From CAZGTQ01 sp964528575 (GTDB taxonomy: Bacteria > Planctomycetota > UBA1135 > GCA-002686595): a stretch of DNA of 42,927 nt. Each line of letters opens with the position of its first letter. Position 1 is the stretch's first letter. The stretch spans positions 1 to 42,927 of the forward strand of contig CAZGTQ010000225.1 of assembly GCA_964528575.1 (NCBI GenBank), given 5' to 3'. The notes beneath the pieces were generated by a model. It saw only the letters and a list, made by a program, of their open reading frames with translations, did not search any database and was not told the origin of the DNA. The position numbers and the translations under genes are program-made. Shown here piece by piece: positions 39,078 to 42,927 of this stretch.

Positions 39078-42000
39078 CGTTTCGCGCCCTCCAGCGCGCG
39101 GCGGACGACGCGCGCCTGCTCGGCCTCGTGACGCTTGTACGAGCCCGTCGCCGGGCTCGACGACTCCGGGCGGCCGGCGTACGCGATCGGCCGCTCCGCA
39201 TCGAGGAAGCGCTGCAGCACGAACGGCCAGAAACCCTGGTTGCGCGGCTCTTCCTGGCACCAGACGACGTCCGCATCCGGGTGACGGTCGAGCAGCTCGA
39301 AAAGCTCGACGCGCGGGAACGGATAGATCTGCTCCACGCGCGCGATCGCGACGTCGTCGCGCTCTTGCTTCGCCCGCCCGTCCTCGACGTCGTAGTAGAC
39401 CTTGCCCGAGCACAGCACGACGCGGCGCGCGCCGCCGGCGAGCGCGCGCTCGTCGGGGATCACGTGGCGGAAGTGATGGGCCGTGAAGTCGGCGATGGGG
39501 CTCGCGGCGCGCTTGTCGCGCAACAGCGACTTCGGCGTCAGCACGACCAACGGGCGGCTGTTCTCGTCGAGTCCCTGGCTGCGCAGCAGATGGAAGTACT
39601 GCGCCGACGTCGTGCAGTTCACCACGCGCGCGTTGCCGCCCGAGCAGAGCGCGAGGAAGCGCTCGGGCCGCGCCGACGAGTGCTCGGGGCCCTGGCCGTC
39701 GAAGCCGTGCGGCAACAGGAGCGTGACGCCCGAGCGCTGCTTCCATTTGGCCTCGCCCGACAAGATGAACTGGTCGATGGCGATCTGCGCGCCGTTGATG
39801 AAGTCGCCGAACTGCGCTTCCCACATCACGAGCGCTCCGGGCCGCGCGAACGCGTAGCCGTACTCGTACGCGAGCGCCGCTTCCTCGCTGAGCAACGAGT
39901 CCCACGCCTCGAAGTCCGCGCCGTCGCGCGCTAGCGAGCGCAGCGGTACGTGTTCCGCTCCCGTCGTCTGGTCGCGGATCACCGCGTGCCGCTGGCTGAA
40001 CGTGCCGCGCGCGCTGTCCTGGCCGGCGAGCCGCACCGCGACGCCTTCCTCGAGCAGCGTCCCGAACGCGAGCATCTCGCCGCAGCCCCAGTCGACGTCG
40101 ATCTCGCCGCGCACCATCGTCTCGCGGCGGCGGAGCTGCCGCAGGAGGTTCGGGTGCACGACGAAGCCCTCGGGCACGCGGTTCGCGCGGTCGACGATCG
40201 ACACGAGACGGTCCGCGTCGACGCCGGTCGGCGGCGCGGGCTCGCGCGCGTAGTCGGCCGGATCGTCGTCGTCGAGGTCGAGGATCTCGACCTCGGAGAG
40301 CTCGGGAGCGGCGCCGGCGCGCGAGCGATCGAGCGCCTGGTGCAGCTCGTCGTCGAACCGCTTCGCGAGCTCGTCGACCTCCGCGCGGTCGAGCTCGCGG
40401 CGGCGGATCAAGAGCTCCATGTAGTGCTCGCGCACCGTCGGGTGCGTCGCAATGCGCTCGTACAGCAGCGGCTGCGTGTAGGCGGGCTCGTCGCCCTCGT
40501 TGTGGCCGCGGCGCCGGTAGCAGACCATGTCGACGACGGCGTCGCCGGAGAACTCGCGCTGGTAGTCGACGGCCGTGCGCACCGCGCGCAGCACGGACTC
40601 GGGATAGTCGCCGTTCGCGTGCAGGATCGGCGCGCCGACGCTCTTGGCGACGTCGGTCGGGTAGTAGGTCGAGCGCAGGTCGCGCGGGCTCGCCGTGAAG
40701 CCGATCTGGTTGTTGACGACGATGTGCACGGTGCCGCCGTTGTGGTACGCGCGCAACGCCGACATGTTCAGCGTCTCGGCGACGACGCCCTGGCCGCTGA
40801 ACGCCGCGTCGCCGTGGATCAGCACCGCGAGCACGCGCGTGCGCGCAGCGTCTTGCGCGACGTCCTGGAGAGCGCGCGTCATGCCGGCGACGACCGGGTC
40901 GACCGCCTCGAGGTGGCTCGGGTTGGGCGAGAGCACGACCTCGACCTCGCGGCCCGTGCTCGTCTTGAACTTGCCGCGCTGGCCGCGGTGGTACTTGACG
41001 TCGCCCGAGCCCTCGGTCGAGAGCGGCAGGAGCACGCCCTCGAACTCGCGGAAGATCTGCGCATACGACTTGCCGAGGATGTTCGCGAGCACGTTGAGTC
41101 GGCCGCGGTGCGCCATGCCGATCACGACGGTGTCGACGCCCTGCTCGGCGGATCGCTCGATCAGCTCGGCGAGGGCGGGGATCAGCGTGTCGGCGCCCTC
41201 CAGCGAGAAGCGCTTGTTGCCGACGTACGACGCCTGGAGGAAGCGCTCGAACTTCTCGGCGCGCTCGAGCAGCCCGAGGATGCGCCGCCGCGCCGCGCTG
41301 TCGAACAGGTGCTCCTGCTCGGGATCCTCGACGCGCGCGCGGATCCAGTGCTTCGGCCGCACGTCGCTGATGTGCATGTACTCGACGGTCCAGCGCCGGC
41401 AGTACGCGCGCCGCAGCAGCGCGAGGATCTCGCGCAGCGTCCGTTCGCGGTGGCCGCCCATGCCGCCGCTGTAGAAGCGCCGGTCGAGGTCCCACACGGT
41501 GATGCCGTGCGTGTTCGGGTCGAGCGACGGCAGGTAGTCGGGCTTGTACTCGAGCGGGTCGAGGTCGGCGAGCCGACACCCGCGGACGCGGTACGCGTTG
41601 ATCAGCTCCCACACGCGCGATTGCAGCTCGGCGGGATCGCGCACGACCTCCTCGTCGACGCCGGCGCGCAGCGGCGTCCACGGCACGCGCACGGTACGGA
41701 AGATCTCGTCGTAGAAATCGTCGGCGCCTTGCAGGAGCTCGTCGACGCGGCGCAGGAAGAGCGCGGATTCGGCGCCCTGGATCACGCGGTGGTCGTACGT
41801 GCTCGTCACCGTGAGCACGGGCCCGAGCGCGATCTCGGCGCGCACGCGCGCGGCCATGCCCGCGGCCTCGGGCGGCACGCCGATCGAACCGGTGCCGACG
41901 ATCAGTCCCTGTCCGCGCATCAGGCGCGGCACGCTCAGTGTCGTGCCGAGCCCGCCGGGGTTCGTCAGCGTGCTCGTCGTGCCCTGGAAGTCCTCGACGC

Positions 42001-42691
42001 CGAGCTTGCCGTCGCGCGCGCGCTCGACGAGCTCGTCGTACGCGCGCAGGAACGCGAGGAAGCCGAGCTCCTCGGCGCGCTTGAGCGCCGGCACGAAGAG
42101 CAGCCGCTCGCCGTCGGGTCCCGTCACGTCGACGGCGATGCCGAGGTTCACGTGCTTCGGCGTGCTCCGGTGCGGCCGGTCGTCCTTCTCGACGTAGCTC
42201 GCCTGCATGCGCGGCATCTCGCGCAGCGCGCGCACGAGCGCGAACGCGATCAAGTGCGTGAACGAAGCCTTGCCGAGCACGCGCACCTTCATGTGCTCGT
42301 TGAGGATGCGTCGGTTCTCGTCGAGCAGCTTGGCCGAGAGCGTGCGCACCGACGTCGCGGTCGGGACCTCGAGGCTCTCGATCATGTGCGCCGCGACGCT
42401 GCGGCCGATGCCGCGCAGAGGGACGAGCTCGGCTTCGTCGTCGCCCGCGCTCGGCGCGGCCTTGGCCGGCTTCGGCGCGGTGGCGGTGGCGGTCGCCGTC
42501 GCCGCCTTGGACGCGCGCTCCGCCGCCTCCGCCTCGCGCGCAGCAGCCCGCGCGGCGCCCTCGGGATCGAGCCGCTCGAACATCTCCCGCCACGCCGCAT
42601 CGACGCGCTCGGAGCCCTCGCGCCAGCCCTCGTAGAGGTTCTGGACGTAGGCTGCGTTGATCCCGAACTCGCTCTCGAAGTCGATCGCCAT
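39074..42691 (-). CDS. sucA: fused E2-E1 2-oxoglutarate dehydrogenase (KGD/OdhA type)
   Basis: This 1205-aa TCA-cycle enzyme has the actinobacterial KGD/OdhA layout. An E1 N-terminal helix (FGINAAYVQNLYEGWREGSE, about 8-27) is followed by an Ala/Thr/Pro linker without a lipoyl domain. An E2 succinyltransferase catalytic domain spans about 100-330 (STYDHRVIQGAESA at the active site). The thiamine-diphosphate E1 spans about 350-1205 (HGDAAFSGQGVVAET with NNQIGFT for ThDP/Mg binding, MAHRGRLNVL, GQDSARGTF, MWEAQFGDFING). It should decarboxylate 2-oxoglutarate and pass succinyl groups to CoA with lipoyl partners encoded elsewhere. ATG 42691 begins the conserved N-terminus but has no clear Shine-Dalgarno. 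It overlaps the rhodanese start at its 3' end. Confidence 0.94.
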   Translation of the reverse strand: MAIDFESEFGINAAYVQNLYEGWREGSERVDAAWREMFERLDPEGAARAAAREAEAAERASKAATATATATAPKPAKAAPSAGDDEAELVPLRGIGRSVAAHMIESLEVPTATSVRTLSAKLLDENRRILNEHMKVRVLGKASFTHLIAFALVRALREMPRMQASYVEKDDRPHRSTPKHVNLGIAVDVTGPDGERLLFVPALKRAEELGFLAFLRAYDELVERARDGKLGVEDFQGTTSTLTNPGGLGTTLSVPRLMRGQGLIVGTGSIGVPPEAAGMAARVRAEIALGPVLTVTSTYDHRVIQGAESALFLRRVDELLQGADDFYDEIFRTVRVPWTPLRAGVDEEVVRDPAELQSRVWELINAYRVRGCRLADLDPLEYKPDYLPSLDPNTHGITVWDLDRRFYSGGMGGHRERTLREILALLRRAYCRRWTVEYMHISDVRPKHWIRARVEDPEQEHLFDSAARRRILGLLERAEKFERFLQASYVGNKRFSLEGADTLIPALAELIERSAEQGVDTVVIGMAHRGRLNVLANILGKSYAQIFREFEGVLLPLSTEGSGDVKYHRGQRGKFKTSTGREVEVVLSPNPSHLEAVDPVVAGMTRALQDVAQDAARTRVLAVLIHGDAAFSGQGVVAETLNMSALRAYHNGGTVHIVVNNQIGFTASPRDLRSTYYPTDVAKSVGAPILHANGDYPESVLRAVRTAVDYQREFSGDAVVDMVCYRRRGHNEGDEPAYTQPLLYERIATHPTVREHYMELLIRRRELDRAEVDELAKRFDDELHQALDRSRAGAAPELSEVEILDLDDDDPADYAREPAPPTGVDADRLVSIVDRANRVPEGFVVHPNLLRQLRRRETMVRGEIDVDWGCGEMLAFGTLLEEGVAVRLAGQDSARGTFSQRHAVIRDQTTGAEHVPLRSLARDGADFEAWDSLLSEEAALAYEYGYAFARPGALVMWEAQFGDFINGAQIAIDQFILSGEAKWKQRSGVTLLLPHGFDGQGPEHSSARPERFLALCSGGNARVVNCTTSAQYFHLLRSQGLDENSRPLVVLTPKSLLRDKRAASPIADFTAHHFRHVIPDERALAGGARRVVLCSGKVYYDVEDGRAKQERDDVAIARVEQIYPFPRVELFELLDRHPDADVVWCQEEPRNQGFWPFVLQRFLDAERPIAYAGRPESSSPATGSYKRHEAEQARVVRRALEGAKR

Positions 42692-42804
42692 GGATGGAAG
42701 GTGGCCCAGGGGGGCGAATCGATCAAGGCGGCGACGGCGCAAGCTCCCGCCGGCTCTCGGGTAGACTCGGTCGGCCCGCGTCCCAGCCCCCCTCAGGAGT
42801 CACC

Positions 42805-42927
42805 ATGGTCTCGACTTGTCGGTTCCTGTTCGTCGTCGTCGTGTCGATGGTCGGGTCGGCGCGGGTGGGACTGGGGCAGGGGTACCAAGGCACCCCGCTG
42901 ATCCCTGCCGGAGGCGTCTCGGGCGAT
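42805..42927 (+). CDS. exported protein, truncated by the window edge
   Basis: Only the first 41 codons are present. The ATG at 42805 follows AGGAG (42795-42799) by five bases. The N-terminus (STCRFLFVVVVSMVGSARVG) is a signal peptide, probably cleaved near LGQG, leaving YQGTPLIPAGGVSGD. It diverges from the 2-oxoglutarate dehydrogenase gene across 113 bp. The function cannot be judged. Confidence 0.75.
   Translation, partial: MVSTCRFLFVVVVSMVGSARVGLGQGYQGTPLIPAGGVSGD

Overview
This is a very GC-rich window, roughly 70% G+C by eye, from a Gram-negative (diderm) bacterium. The outer membrane is implied by a TonB-dependent receptor, an ExbB/ExbD/TonB energising complex and lipoprotein signals. 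DUF1579-type secreted proteins, secreted beta-helix proteins, an actinobacterial-style fused 2-oxoglutarate dehydrogenase and giant CheB-CheR-PAS-kinase proteins together suggest an uncultured Planctomycetota-like lineage. Myxococcota or another high-GC diderm phylum cannot be excluded. High GC produces very long antisense reading frames; these were treated as shadows.

Layout. 1-3.5 kb is an accessory strip: a 65-residue zinc-ribbon protein, a predicted lipoprotein isoaspartyl methyltransferase, and a lone DUF262/DUF1524 (GmrSD-like) predicted defence nuclease of lower GC. It is followed by a 515-bp gene-free stretch with a REP-like hairpin and a short tandem repeat. 4.0-12.0 kb (plus strand) holds a DUF4112 membrane protein, a 1495-aa CheB-CheR-PAS-histidine-kinase-receiver fusion, and a translationally coupled ABC ATPase, ABC-2 permease and ZIP metal transporter. 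12.0-20.1 kb (minus strand) holds a secreted beta-helix protein, a second, larger CheB-CheR-PAS-kinase-double-receiver fusion, and a double DUF1579 protein with a cysteine-rich tail. A small DUF1579 paralogue diverges from the latter. 20.9-22.5 kb (minus) is a sodium:solute symporter coupled to a 51-residue ORF. 22.6-25.5 kb (plus) holds a SEC-C-associated type protein, a GNAT acetyltransferase, and an ArsI/CadI-like dioxygenase coupled by GTGA to a SigZ-like sigma factor.

25.7-37.9 kb is the most coherent system: nine co-directional genes encoding a secreted beta-helix protein, a periplasmic alpha-solenoid, a 1010-aa TonB-dependent receptor, DUF3450, a TtpC-like long ExbB, a second ExbB, ExbD, an unusual acidic TonB and a TPR lipoprotein. 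The last six match the gene order of Vibrio-type TonB2 loci. Here they are joined to one receptor and two secreted partners, which suggests a dedicated, self-contained uptake machine of unknown substrate.

37.9-42.7 kb (minus) holds a zeta-toxin-like kinase coupled to a 67-aa partner, a rhodanese that apparently starts at CTG, and the fused E2-E1 2-oxoglutarate dehydrogenase. The window ends inside a divergent gene for an exported protein. No tRNA, rRNA, CRISPR array or complete insertion sequence was recognised.
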